A stretch of DNA of 64,000 nucleotides from Bog-793 sp963823945 (GTDB taxonomy: Bacteria > Actinomycetota > Acidimicrobiia > Acidimicrobiales > Bog-793): assembly GCA_963823945.1 (NCBI GenBank), contig CAWGNK010000005.1:62001-126000 (forward strand), given 5' to 3'. Position 1 is the stretch's first letter, and each line of letters opens with the position of its first letter. Below are positions 54,867 through 63,387 of the stretch, one piece after another. The notes below the pieces were generated by a model. That model made no database searches and was not told the origin of the DNA. It worked only from the letters and a program-made list of their open reading frames with translations. The translations under genes and the position numbers were made by a program.

Positions 54867-57065
54867 TCAGCCGGCAGATCCCGCGGAGGCCGCGCTTGTC
54901 ACGACCTCATCCCCGACGGGCGCCTGGAGGGGGAAGTGGCACGCCGTGAGGTGCTCGCTCCCCACGAGCCGCAGCGGCGGCTCCTCGGCGGCGCAGACGT
55001 CCTGCGCCAACGGGCAGCGGGTGCGGAACCGGCAGCCGGATGGTGGCGCCATGGCCGAGGGGAGCTCGCCCCGCACGATGGCATGGTGGCTCGCCCGGGC
55101 GACGACCGGGTCCGGGACGGGGATGGCGTCGATGAGCGCCTGCGTGTAGGGGTGGGCGGTGTGTCCGTAGACCTCGGCGGCGGGGCCGGTCTCGACGAGC
55201 TTGCCGAGGTACATGACGCCGATGCGGTCTGCTAGGTACCTCACGACGGCGAGGTCGTGCGAGATCACGATGTAGGTGAGGTCGTGGCGCTGCTGCAGGT
55301 CCCGCATCAGGTTGAGGATCTGGGCCTGGATCGAGACGTCGAGTGCCGAGACCGGCTCGTCGGCGACGATGAGCTTCGGGTTGAGCGCCAGCGCCCGGGC
55401 GAGGCCGATGCGCTGCCGCTGGCCGCCCGAGAACTCGTGCGGGTACAGCTCGGCCGCGCCGGCGGAGAGCCCGACCTCGCCGAGGAGCTGGACGACGCGC
55501 TGGTTCTGTGCCCGGCGGGTGCCGATCCCCTGGACGGCGAGCGGCTCGCGCACGATCGTCTTCACCCGCATCCGCGGGTCGAGCGACGAGTACGGGTCCT
55601 GGAAGATCATCTGCAGGTCGCGCCGGCCACGCCGCAGCGCCCGCCCCCGCAGACTGGTGATCTCGGTCGACTGGTAGCGCACCGACCCCGAGGTCGGGTG
55701 CTCGAGTGCGACGACGAGACGACCGATCGTCGTCTTGCCGCAACCGGACTCGCCGACGAGCCCGAAGGTCTCGCCACGGCGCACGGAGAACGAGACCCCC
55801 GAGACCGCCTGGACGGTTCCGACCTTGCGCTGGATGATGGCCCCGGAGACGACGGGGTAGTTCTTCACGAGGTCCACGACCTCGAGCGCCTCCTCTGGCA
55901 TGAAGGCGAGATCCGCTGCATCGGCGCTTTTCGGCACGGCGGGCACCGTGGCCGTGCCGTCGTGGGTGGGGGCGATCCCGCGGCGCGCGAGCCGTTCCTC
56001 CCTGCTGACGCTCACCGGGTGGTAGCAGGCGAAGACGTGGGACTCGCTGCCGGCGACGGCGTCCGGCCCTGACGCCGGGTCGGATGGTGTGCCCGCCGGG
56101 AGGGCGGCGCGCAGCGAGAGCGGCGGTTCCTCGGCTCGGCACTCGTCGGTTGCGTAGCGGCAGCGCGGGGCGAAGCGACAGCCCACGAGCGTCCCCGACA
56201 GGTCAGGCGGCAGGCCGGAGATGGAGAAGAGCCGGCGGGCGCGGTCCTGGTCGAGGCGGGGGATCGACTCCAGCAACGCCTCGGAATACGGGTGGCGCAT
56301 CGAGCCGAAGAGTTCTTCGGTCGACGCCGATTCGATGATCTTGCCGGCGTACATCACCATCACCCGGTCGGATCTGGCGGCGATCACGCCGAGGTCGTGG
56401 GTGATCATGATCACGGCCATCTTCAGCCGGTCGCGCAGCTCGTCGATCAGGTTGAGGATCTGCGCCTGGATGGTGACGTCGAGGGCGGTCGTCGGCTCGT
56501 CGGCGATGAGGAGCTTCGGCTCGCAGGCGAGCGCGATGGCGATCATCACGCGCTGGCGCAGCCCCCCGGAGAGCTGGTGCGGGTAGCTGTTGAGCCGTTC
56601 GGCGGGCCGTGGCATGCCGACGAGGGTGAGGGTCTCGCGCGCCCGCTCGTACGCCTCGGCCCGGCTGACCCCGCGGTGCAGGCGCACGACCTCGGCGATC
56701 TGGCGGCCGATCTTCCAGGTCGGGTTCAGCGAGGTCATCGGGTCCTGGAAGATCATCCCGATCTCGTTGCCGCGCACGGTGCGCATCTGGTTCTCGCTGT
56801 AGGGAGCGAGGTCGCGTCCCAACAGCCGGATCGAGCCCGCGGTGACGTGGCCGACGTTGGGCAGCAGCTTCATGATCGACAGCCCGACCGTCGTCTTGCC
56901 GCAGGCGGACTCGCCGACGAGCCCGACGCACTCGCCCGGGTTGACATGGAACGAGACCCCGTCGACGGCGTGCACGTTGGCGGTGCGGAGGTGGAACTCC
57001 GTGTGGAGGTTCTCCACCTCGAGCACCGGCGCGTACGACGCCCCGTCCGCTGTCATGGCAGACAT
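54867..57065 (-). CDS. Fused double ABC ATPase (DppD-DppF type)
   Basis: A 732-aa protein containing two complete nucleotide-binding domains. NBD1 has Walker A GESACGKTT, signature LSGGLRQRV and Walker B LLIADEPTTALD. NBD2 has Walker A GESGCGKTT, signature FSGGQRQRI and Walker B LIVADEPVSALD. Each ends with the Cys-rich oligopeptide-transporter C-terminal motif (CRFAPRCRYATDEC; CRFRTRCPLAQDVC). It should energise the adjacent permeases, though it is encoded on the opposite strand, convergent with them, and so has separate control. Walker A of NBD1 has Ala for the usual Gly. Confidence 0.95.
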   Translation of the reverse strand: MSAMTADGASYAPVLEVENLHTEFHLRTANVHAVDGVSFHVNPGECVGLVGESACGKTTVGLSIMKLLPNVGHVTAGSIRLLGRDLAPYSENQMRTVRGNEIGMIFQDPMTSLNPTWKIGRQIAEVVRLHRGVSRAEAYERARETLTLVGMPRPAERLNSYPHQLSGGLRQRVMIAIALACEPKLLIADEPTTALDVTIQAQILNLIDELRDRLKMAVIMITHDLGVIAARSDRVMVMYAGKIIESASTEELFGSMRHPYSEALLESIPRLDQDRARRLFSISGLPPDLSGTLVGCRFAPRCRYATDECRAEEPPLSLRAALPAGTPSDPASGPDAVAGSESHVFACYHPVSVSREERLARRGIAPTHDGTATVPAVPKSADAADLAFMPEEALEVVDLVKNYPVVSGAIIQRKVGTVQAVSGVSFSVRRGETFGLVGESGCGKTTIGRLVVALEHPTSGSVRYQSTEITSLRGRALRRGRRDLQMIFQDPYSSLDPRMRVKTIVREPLAVQGIGTRRAQNQRVVQLLGEVGLSAGAAELYPHEFSGGQRQRIGLARALALNPKLIVADEPVSALDVSIQAQILNLMRDLQQRHDLTYIVISHDLAVVRYLADRIGVMYLGKLVETGPAAEVYGHTAHPYTQALIDAIPVPDPVVARASHHAIVRGELPSAMAPPSGCRFRTRCPLAQDVCAAEEPPLRLVGSEHLTACHFPLQAPVGDEVVTSAASAGSAG

Positions 57066-57467
57066 CGACGGATGACCTCCTCCTCGTCCCTCCCGGCCAC
57101 CGGCGACCGCGGCACAACGCGCCGTGGACGGTTCGGGACCAGACGATCACGACCCTTTCGGAATCCGCTGCGCGTAGAACCCTCGCGCAGGGCGCCGGGC
57201 CATCGTACCGGCTGGCACGGCCCCGGCCCAGCCGGCGGCGGGCCCAACCGCGGGGGAGCGAGTCCTCGAGCCGGCGGCCAAGCCCGAGGTCCAGTCCCCT
57301 TGCGCCCGGGGGTGCACCGGCGGGGCTCGTCGCGCCCGTGCGCCTGACACACGTTGACCATTCGGGCTGGTCAGATGTACTGGATTCCCCCAGCTTTCAA
57401 CTGACGAGGGTTACGGTCCGTTAGTAGCCCGTTGGAATCATCGCTCTGAAGAAAGGTACCAGCCGTC
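57066..57467 (+). other. Intergenic region with pilin promoter
   Basis: No gene is seen. The left two thirds is GC-rich and must hold the divergent ATPase promoter, not recognised. From about 57350 the sequence is less GC-rich and holds a -35/-10 pair for the pilin gene: TTGACC (57354-57359), 18 nt, TACTGG (57378-57383). This gives a leader of about 80 nt. Confidence 0.45.
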
Positions 57468-57980
57468 ATGTTCGGCAATGTCCGCGTGATGCGCCAGGCG
57501 AACATGGAAGGTCTCGATCAAGAAGGGTTCACCTTGATTGAGCTTCTGATCGTCATCATCATCATGGGAATCCTCGCCGCCGTCGTCGTCTTCGCCCTCG
57601 GCGGGGTGACCGGCACGAGCGCCGTCGCCGCGTGCAACACCGACGTGAAGACGGTCGAAGTCGGCATCCAGGCGTACTACGCCCAGAACAGCGCCTTCCC
57701 GACCACGATCGCCGCCCTGGACACCGGAGCGAACGCCCCCATCCGGAGCTGGCCGAGAAACAACTCCTACTACTACGTCGGTCTCGCGACTGCGGCCGGG
57801 ACGGTCTCGTACTACAACGCCGCCGGCACCCTGTCCACGGTGTCCGTCTCCGGTTCCACCCTCGGCCAGGCCTACGTCGACGCCGGCAATCCTGTGCCTT
57901 CCCCCGCCCTGCCGGCCAGCTGGCAGAACTACGACACGTACGTCGTGACCGGCGGCGGCAACATCTGCTCGCAGGCCTAG
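57468..57980 (+). CDS. Type IV pilin-like protein with prepilin peptidase site
   Basis: A 170-aa protein with a class III signal sequence: DQEGFTLIELLIVIIIMGILAAVVVFAL. Cleavage is expected after G20 with F21 methylated, and E25 is the conserved +5 Glu. The mature part has VKTVEVGIQAYYAQNSAFPTT, typical of small type IVa pilins and pseudopilins, and a C-terminal Cys near CSQA that could pair with the Cys in VAACNTDVK. No pilus ATPase, PilC or peptidase gene is in the window. ATG follows GAAAGG. Confidence 0.9.
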   Translation: MFGNVRVMRQANMEGLDQEGFTLIELLIVIIIMGILAAVVVFALGGVTGTSAVAACNTDVKTVEVGIQAYYAQNSAFPTTIAALDTGANAPIRSWPRNNSYYYVGLATAAGTVSYYNAAGTLSTVSVSGSTLGQAYVDAGNPVPSPALPASWQNYDTYVVTGGGNICSQA

Positions 57981-58374
57981 TCAGCTGGCCTAATCAGCAA
58001 CACTCCTGATCTCCATTTAGGTCGGGGACGAAAGGGGTCCGGCTCCGTCCTGGCGCGCGCCGTCCAGCCGGGAATGCTCCCGAGACCGGCCGCCCACAGA
58101 CTGATGAGCGCTTCTTCCTGCCGGTGCCACCGACCGGGAGGGAGATGACGCCCGGCCAGCGGGTGAACAAGTCGGATGTGACGTGGCACCGGGCGCGGCG
58201 GATGGGACGCGACCCGATACGGGCCAGAAGCTCGAACTGAGCGTGGACGCGCCCGAGTCGGCCGGGCACGGCCGACAGTCGAACTGGTCCACTGCGCCGG
58301 CCGGAACCACCGTCCCTCCCGGCGCGGCCGAATCGGCCAGCTTGTGGCCGACTTGCGGGGTAGGTTGGCGCCCG
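57981..58374 (+). other. Intergenic region upstream of dapB
   Basis: No gene or recognised RNA is seen. The first 40 nt are AT-richer and could carry the pilin terminator, but no strong hairpin with a T-run was found. The rest is GC-rich, ending in the TAGGTT box of dapB. Confidence 0.4.
58361..58366 (+). promoter_or_regulatory. -10 box of dapB (TAGGTT)
   Basis: TAGGTT ends 8 nt before the dapB ATG, consistent with a leaderless or nearly leaderless transcript. Confidence 0.42.
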
Positions 58375-59163
58375 ATGATCCGGGTCGGTGTGCTGGGGGC
58401 CTGCGGGAGGCTCGGGGCGACGGTGTGTGACGCCGTCGCGGCGGCGTCCGACCTCGAGCTCGTCGCCGCGGTCGATCCACGCGCCTCGGGCGTCCCGGTC
58501 GCGGGGCTCGTCCCCGCTCTTTCGATCGAGGAACTGGGCGCGGCGGGGGCCGAGGTCGCGGTCGACTTCACGGCGCCGGCGGCGGCGGTCGGCAATCTCG
58601 AATGGTGCGCTTCACACGAGATCCACGCGGTCTGCGGGACGACGGGGATCGACGCCGCGGGACTCGACCGGCTGCGGGCCGCCTTCGACCCGCCGGGCCG
58701 GCCGAACGCGATCGTCGCCGCCAACTACTCGCTCTCGGCGGTGCTGATGATGCGCCTCGCCGAGCTGGCGGCGCCGTTCTTCGACGGCGTCGAGGTGATC
58801 GAGCTCCACCACGACCAGAAGAAGGACGCCCCCTCGGGCACCGCGCTCGAGACGGCCCGCCGGATTGGCGCGGCCCGCGCCGCCTCGGGGGCCGGCCCGC
58901 TCGGCGAGGACCCGACGACGACGGTCTCCTGCGCCGGCGCCCGCGGCGGCGTCACGGCCGAGGGGATCCACGTCCACTCGGTCCGGCTCGCCGGTCTCGT
59001 CGCCCACCAGGAGGTGCTCTTCGGCGGGCCAGGCCAGTCGCTCCTCATCCGGCAGGACTCCTACGACCGGAGCTCGTTCATGCCCGGCGTCCTGCTGGCG
59101 TGCCGGAGGGTCGCGTCGACCCCCGGCCTCACCGTCGGGCTCGACGCGCTGCTCGGCATCTAG
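58375..59163 (+). CDS. dapB: 4-hydroxy-tetrahydrodipicolinate reductase
   Basis: A 262-aa NAD(P)H-dependent enzyme of lysine/diaminopimelate synthesis. The nucleotide-binding GVLGACGRLG is at the N-terminus. VAVDFTAPAAAVGNLEWC, CGTTGID and NYSLSAVLMMRLAELAAPFFDGVEVIELHHDQKKDAPSGTAL hold the catalytic His and Lys residues. ATG 58375 fits the family start; the upstream frame is intergenic. Supplies the peptidoglycan precursor with DapA, encoded next. Confidence 0.95.
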   Translation: MIRVGVLGACGRLGATVCDAVAAASDLELVAAVDPRASGVPVAGLVPALSIEELGAAGAEVAVDFTAPAAAVGNLEWCASHEIHAVCGTTGIDAAGLDRLRAAFDPPGRPNAIVAANYSLSAVLMMRLAELAAPFFDGVEVIELHHDQKKDAPSGTALETARRIGAARAASGAGPLGEDPTTTVSCAGARGGVTAEGIHVHSVRLAGLVAHQEVLFGGPGQSLLIRQDSYDRSSFMPGVLLACRRVASTPGLTVGLDALLGI

Positions 59164-59384
59164 GCGCGCCGCGGGCTCCCTACCCAGAGGGCGCGCGCCC
59201 GTCCGCCATCGGCGGAAGGCCGGACACAACAATGCCGCCGACACGCTCGGCGGGACGGAGAAACCATCGCCGGGCGCTCCGCACGGAGCGGGCCCGGGGG
59301 TCGTCTCCGGGGGCCGGGATCCTCGCTCAATTGCGGCGGGTCCGTCCCCGGCGTGCCGGTGGGTCCGCCGGCGGGCGGTTGCGG

Positions 59385-59390
59385 TAGCGT
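59385..59390 (+). promoter_or_regulatory. -10 box of dapA (TAGCGT)
   Basis: TAGCGT ends 6 nt before the dapA GTG. dapA is thus likely transcribed separately from dapB, across a 233-nt gap that holds a GGGCGCGCGCCC palindrome (59189-59200). Confidence 0.45.
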
Positions 59391-59396
59391 CAGGAC

Positions 59397-60320
59397 GTGA
59401 CCGCTCCGCGCCCACCCCGGTTCGGCACCGTCCTCACGGCGATGGCGACGCCGTTCGACGAGTCCGGCGGACTCGACCTCGCCGGTGCCGTGACACTGGC
59501 GAAGTACCTCGTCGCGCACGGCAACGACGGCCTCGTCGTCACCGGGTCGACAGGCGAGGCGGCGACGTTGTCCGACGACGAGCGCGTCTCGCTGTGGCGG
59601 GCCGTCGCCTCGGCGGTCAACGTGCCGGTCCTCGCCGGGGCGACGTCGAACGACACCCGGCACTCGGTCGAACTCGTGAAGGCGGCGACCGTCGCCGGGG
59701 TCGACGGCATCCTCGCCGTCACCCCGTACTACAACCGGCCCTCGCAGGCCGGCATCTCGGCCCATTTCCGTGCCATCGCCGAGGCGACGGGCCTGCCGGT
59801 CATCCTCTACGACATCCCCGTACGCACGGGACGCAAGATCGCCTCCGAGACGATCCTGGAGCTCGCCCGCGAGGTCGACAACATCGTGGGCCTGAAGGAC
59901 GCGGCCGGCGACGTCGTCGCCACGCAGCGCTTGCTGGCGCAGGTGCCCGCGGGTTTCGAGTGCTACTCCGGCGACGACCTGATGACCCTGCCGCTGCTGA
60001 GCGTCGGGGCCGTCGGGCTGATCGGTGTCGCGACCCACTGGTGCGGCGTCGAGTCGGGCGAGATGATCACGCGCTTCCGGTCCGGCGACGTGGAAGGGTC
60101 GCTCGAGATCGCCCGGGCGCTCATCCCGAGCTTCGTCTACGAGTCGAGCGACGATGCCCCCAACCCCTTGCCTCTGAAGGCCGTGCTGCGGGAGCTCGGT
60201 CTGCCCGGCGGCGAGTGCCGGGCGCCGATGGGACCGGCCCCTTCCGGGCTCGAGCAACGTGCCAGGGCCGTGCTCGCCGAGCTCGACGACTGGCGGCACA
60301 CCCGGAGCCTCGGTGGCTGA
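59397..60320 (+). CDS. dapA: 4-hydroxy-tetrahydrodipicolinate synthase
   Basis: A 307-aa aldolase condensing pyruvate with aspartate semialdehyde. The Schiff-base lysine is K167 in NIVGLKDAAGD. Tyr138 in VILYDIPVRTG and the GSTGEAATLSDDER loop complete the active site; PYYNRPSQ follows the family pattern. GTG 59397 is set by the TAGCGT box. The RNase J gene begins inside its last eight bases, a dapA-rnj pairing common in actinobacteria. Confidence 0.96.
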   Translation: MTAPRPPRFGTVLTAMATPFDESGGLDLAGAVTLAKYLVAHGNDGLVVTGSTGEAATLSDDERVSLWRAVASAVNVPVLAGATSNDTRHSVELVKAATVAGVDGILAVTPYYNRPSQAGISAHFRAIAEATGLPVILYDIPVRTGRKIASETILELAREVDNIVGLKDAAGDVVATQRLLAQVPAGFECYSGDDLMTLPLLSVGAVGLIGVATHWCGVESGEMITRFRSGDVEGSLEIARALIPSFVYESSDDAPNPLPLKAVLRELGLPGGECRAPMGPAPSGLEQRARAVLAELDDWRHTRSLGG

Positions 60321-61974
60321 GGAAGTCAGGCTCGTCTTCCTCGGTGGCCTGGGGGAGATCGGGAGGAACTGCGCGGCCATCGAGCACGACGGCCGGATCA
60401 TCGTCGTCGACTGCGGGATCATGTTCCCCGACCAGGAGATGCCCGGCGTCGACCTCGTCCTGCCCGACTTCTCCTACCTGAAAGAGAACGCCGGGCGCAT
60501 CGAGGGGATCGTGCTCACCCACGGCCACGAGGACCACGTCGGCGGGCTCGGGTTCCTGCTGCGAGACATCGAGACGAAGGTCTTCGGCTCGGCCCTCAGC
60601 CTCGGTCTCGCCCAGTCGCGCCTCGAGGACTCCGGATCCAAGGGGCGCTCCGAGCTGATCACCGTCGCCGACGGGGAACGCCGGAAGATCGGCCCGTTCG
60701 ACGTCGAGTTCATCCCGGTCACGCACTCGGTGCCGCAGGGCTTCGCCGTCGCCTTCCACACGCCCCAGGGCGTGGTGCTGCATTCGGGGGACTTCAAGCT
60801 CGATCTCACACCCGTCGACGGCCGCCGGACCGACCTCGCGCGCATCGGGTCGATCGCCGACACCGTCGGCATCCGCCTTCTGCTGTCGGACTCGACGAAC
60901 GCCGAGGAACCCGGGTTCACGCGCTCGGAGCGCAGCGTCGGCGAGACGCTCCGCCAGATCTTCGTCGAGCACCCGGAGCACCGGGTGCTCGTCGCCTGCT
61001 TCGCGAGCCACATCCACCGGATCCAGCAGCTCTCCGACGCGGCGATCGCCAACGGGCGCAAGATCGCGCTCCTCGGGCGGTCGATGCTGCGCAACGTGGC
61101 ACTGGCCCGCGAGCTCGGGCTGCTCTCGATCCCGCCGGCCTCGCTCATCGACGTGGACAAGGTCGACGAGCTCTCGCCCGGCGAGGTCTGCGTCATCTCC
61201 ACCGGGTCCCAGGGCGAGCCGATGTCGGCGTTGTCGTTGCTCGCCGCCGGTGAGTCCCGCCGGCTCACGGTCACCGACGGGGACATCGTCGTGCTCTCGA
61301 GCCACGCCATCCCCGGCAACGAGTGGGCGGTCGCCAAGGTGATCGACGGGCTCGCGCGTCGCGGGGCGAACATCATCCACTCGGGCATCGCCCACGTCCA
61401 CGAGAGCGGGCACGGCAAGCAGGGCGAGCTGGCGACCCTGCTCAACGTCGCCCGCCCGCAGTGCTTCATCCCGGTGCACGGGGAGTACCGGCACCTGTTG
61501 CGGCACGCGCGCCTGGCGATCGAGATGGGGGTCGACGAGGGAAGCGTGCTTCTGTGCGAGGACGGCGACGCCGTGCGGCTCACCGACGAGCGGATCGACT
61601 TCGACGGCGAGGTGGCGGGCGGCTACCTCTTCGTCGACGGGGTGGTCGGCGACGTCGGCACGGGGGTGCTGCGCGACCGGCGGGTACTGGCCGAGGAGGG
61701 CGTCGTCGTCGTCGTGCTCGCCGTCGACTCCCGCTCCGGGGAGATCGTCACCGGGCCGGAGATCATCACGCGGGGCTGGGTGCACGCCCCCGAGGCCGAG
61801 GAACTGCTCGACGACGCCCGCGCCGCCGTCGTGAAGGCCGTCGCCGAGGTCGTCGCGAGCGGCTCACGCGAGGCGGACGCCCTGCGGCGGGCGGCGCGTC
61901 GCGCCGTCGGCAAGATCGTGAACGAGCGGACCAAGCGCCGGCCGATGATCGTGCCGGTCGTCATGGAGACCTAA
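60313..61974 (+). CDS. rnj: Ribonuclease J
   Basis: A 553-aa metallo-beta-lactamase/beta-CASP nuclease with 5'-3' exo- and endonuclease activity. The metal site is HGHEDH at 70-75. Further signatures are GGLGEIGRNC, PVTHSVPQGFAVAFHTPQGVVLHSGDFKLD, the beta-CASP SRFASHIHR-like CFASHIHRIQQ, STGSQGEPMSALS and HVHESGHGKQGE. GTG 60313 overlaps the dapA stop by 8 nt. It is followed by a convergent sigma factor 13 nt away. Confidence 0.96.
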   Translation: MAEEVRLVFLGGLGEIGRNCAAIEHDGRIIVVDCGIMFPDQEMPGVDLVLPDFSYLKENAGRIEGIVLTHGHEDHVGGLGFLLRDIETKVFGSALSLGLAQSRLEDSGSKGRSELITVADGERRKIGPFDVEFIPVTHSVPQGFAVAFHTPQGVVLHSGDFKLDLTPVDGRRTDLARIGSIADTVGIRLLLSDSTNAEEPGFTRSERSVGETLRQIFVEHPEHRVLVACFASHIHRIQQLSDAAIANGRKIALLGRSMLRNVALARELGLLSIPPASLIDVDKVDELSPGEVCVISTGSQGEPMSALSLLAAGESRRLTVTDGDIVVLSSHAIPGNEWAVAKVIDGLARRGANIIHSGIAHVHESGHGKQGELATLLNVARPQCFIPVHGEYRHLLRHARLAIEMGVDEGSVLLCEDGDAVRLTDERIDFDGEVAGGYLFVDGVVGDVGTGVLRDRRVLAEEGVVVVVLAVDSRSGEIVTGPEIITRGWVHAPEAEELLDDARAAVVKAVAEVVASGSREADALRRAARRAVGKIVNERTKRRPMIVPVVMET

Positions 61975-61987
61975 GGCGCCGGCTGTT

Positions 61988-62833
61988 TCAGACGGTGCCG
62001 ACGGGCAGGATCTCGTCGGCGAAGCTCCCGAGGAGCTCGCGCAGCGCCCGGATCGCGGTGCCCTCGATCTGGCAGACCCGTGAGGCGGTGACGCCGAGCT
62101 GGGCCCCGATCTGCTCGAAGGTGAAGCCCTCGAACAGGTGGAGCGTGATGACCCGGCGCTGGCGCTCGGGCAGCTCGTCGACGGCGCGGCGCAGCGCCGC
62201 GATCTCCTCGGACTCGACGACGGATGTCTCGGGGTCGCCGCCTGCCTGGCTGGGCAGGACGTCGCAGAGGCGGATCGTGCCGTCGGACCCCTCGACCTCG
62301 ACGACGCGGTCGAGGTGCAGCAGCTGGGAGGACTGCAGCCCCGACAGGACCGCCTGGCGCGCCGCGCCGAGGACGCCCATCGTGTCGAGGACCTCGGAGG
62401 ACACGGGCTCCCGCCCGAGCCGGTGGCCGAGCTCGTCGGCGGTCGACTGGTACTCGCTCACGCGTCGGCGGACCGAGCGGGGGAGCCAGTCGAGCCGGCG
62501 CAGCTCGTCGTAGATGGCGCCGCGGATCCGCTGCGAGGCGTAGCCGGGGAAGCGCTCGATCGCCGAGGCCGGGTCGAAGCGGTCGATCGCCCCGACGAGA
62601 CCGAGGATGCCGAAACCGACGAGGTCCCCGCGGTCCCAGTGGGTGCGGACCGATCCGGGGAGCTGGCCGATGACGACGAGGACGAGGGGCTCGTAGGCGA
62701 GGAGGAGGTCGTTGCGGCTGAGCTCGTCACGGCTCGCCCAGAAGCGATCCCAAAGACTGGCGTAGGAGGGCGCGGTGTAGAAAAAGCGCCCGGCGACGGT
62801 CTCGGCCGGCTGGTCGACGAGGTCGGCGGTCAC
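61988..62833 (-). CDS. FliA/WhiG-family sigma factor
   Basis: A 281-aa sigma-70 family protein with regions 2, 3 and 4 but no region 1.1. Region 2 is NDLLLAYEPLVLVVIG, WDRGDLVGFGILGLVGAIDRFDP and FPGYASQRIRGAIYDELRRLDWLPRSVRR. Region 3 is ADELGHRLGREPVSSEVLD. Region 4 is LPERQRRVITLHLFEGFTFEQIGAQLGVTASRVCQIEGTAIRALRELL. Most similar in pattern to WhiG or FliA. With no flagellar genes in sight, a developmental or stress role is possible. GTG start at 62833 has no leaderless box; its promoter is probably in the AT-rich region upstream. Confidence 0.92.
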   Translation of the reverse strand: MTADLVDQPAETVAGRFFYTAPSYASLWDRFWASRDELSRNDLLLAYEPLVLVVIGQLPGSVRTHWDRGDLVGFGILGLVGAIDRFDPASAIERFPGYASQRIRGAIYDELRRLDWLPRSVRRRVSEYQSTADELGHRLGREPVSSEVLDTMGVLGAARQAVLSGLQSSQLLHLDRVVEVEGSDGTIRLCDVLPSQAGGDPETSVVESEEIAALRRAVDELPERQRRVITLHLFEGFTFEQIGAQLGVTASRVCQIEGTAIRALRELLGSFADEILPVGTV

Positions 62834-63387
62834 TGTCCCACCGTCTCGTTCGGGACGGCCGCCGTCCGTCGCCGCCGCGCGGGCACGGAGCGTGACATAT
62901 GACTAATTCGTGCCCCATCAGTTTCAGTGGCTACTTCTAGCACATTTGCATCATAGGCAACTCATATTGACTAGCGGTAGCCCCAATTTCAGGTTTTGCG
63001 CTCAATGTCACGCTCAGTGGTAATACAACCACGGAGTGTCGCCTATTAGGACAATCGGCAGCCGACCGGATGCCCATGTTTCCGTGCCCCGGGACACGGC
63101 AATGCGCCGGGAATGAGAGCGACTGGCGGGGCGCGGCGTTGGGGGCAGGACGAGCCGGCTGCGTTGCCGGGCGTGGCGGCGGACCAATGGGGCGGGCCGC
63201 CAGGTGCCGAGTTCCCGGCGTCGGTGCTGTTCCGGGTCCGAACGGCGGGGAGGAACATCACCAAAAGTGGTACAGTGACCACGCTTCGTGGCGGCTGGGA
63301 ATCTGGCCCGCCATTGGGCCGGAACACTTAAGGCGAATCGCCGGCGTGCCGTTAGGCGGGGGACCAAGACGAGGAGGTGATAGCGGT
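62834..63387. other. 554-nt intergenic region with an AT-rich island
   Basis: No gene is seen. From about 62890 to 63060 the sequence is strikingly AT-rich against its surroundings and probably holds control elements for the divergent sigma factor and the downstream membrane gene. TACAGT (63271-63276) is a likely -10 for the downstream gene, with a CCAC-GCTTC-GTGG hairpin directly after it. A strong Shine-Dalgarno GAGGAGGTGA (63371-63380) ends the region. Confidence 0.5.
62888..63015. repeat. 11-bp inverted repeats flanking an AT-rich segment
   Basis: GAGCGTGACAT (62888-62898) and ATGTCACGCTC (63005-63015) are perfect inverted copies 106 nt apart. No target-site duplication or transposase is seen. 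They could be two operator sites for one regulator or the ends of a small element. Confidence 0.55.

Noticed and set aside
59189..59200. GGGCGCGCGCCC palindrome as a terminator or operator
   Set aside because: Low-complexity GC palindrome with no T-run and no neighbouring half-sites; chance is likely in this composition.
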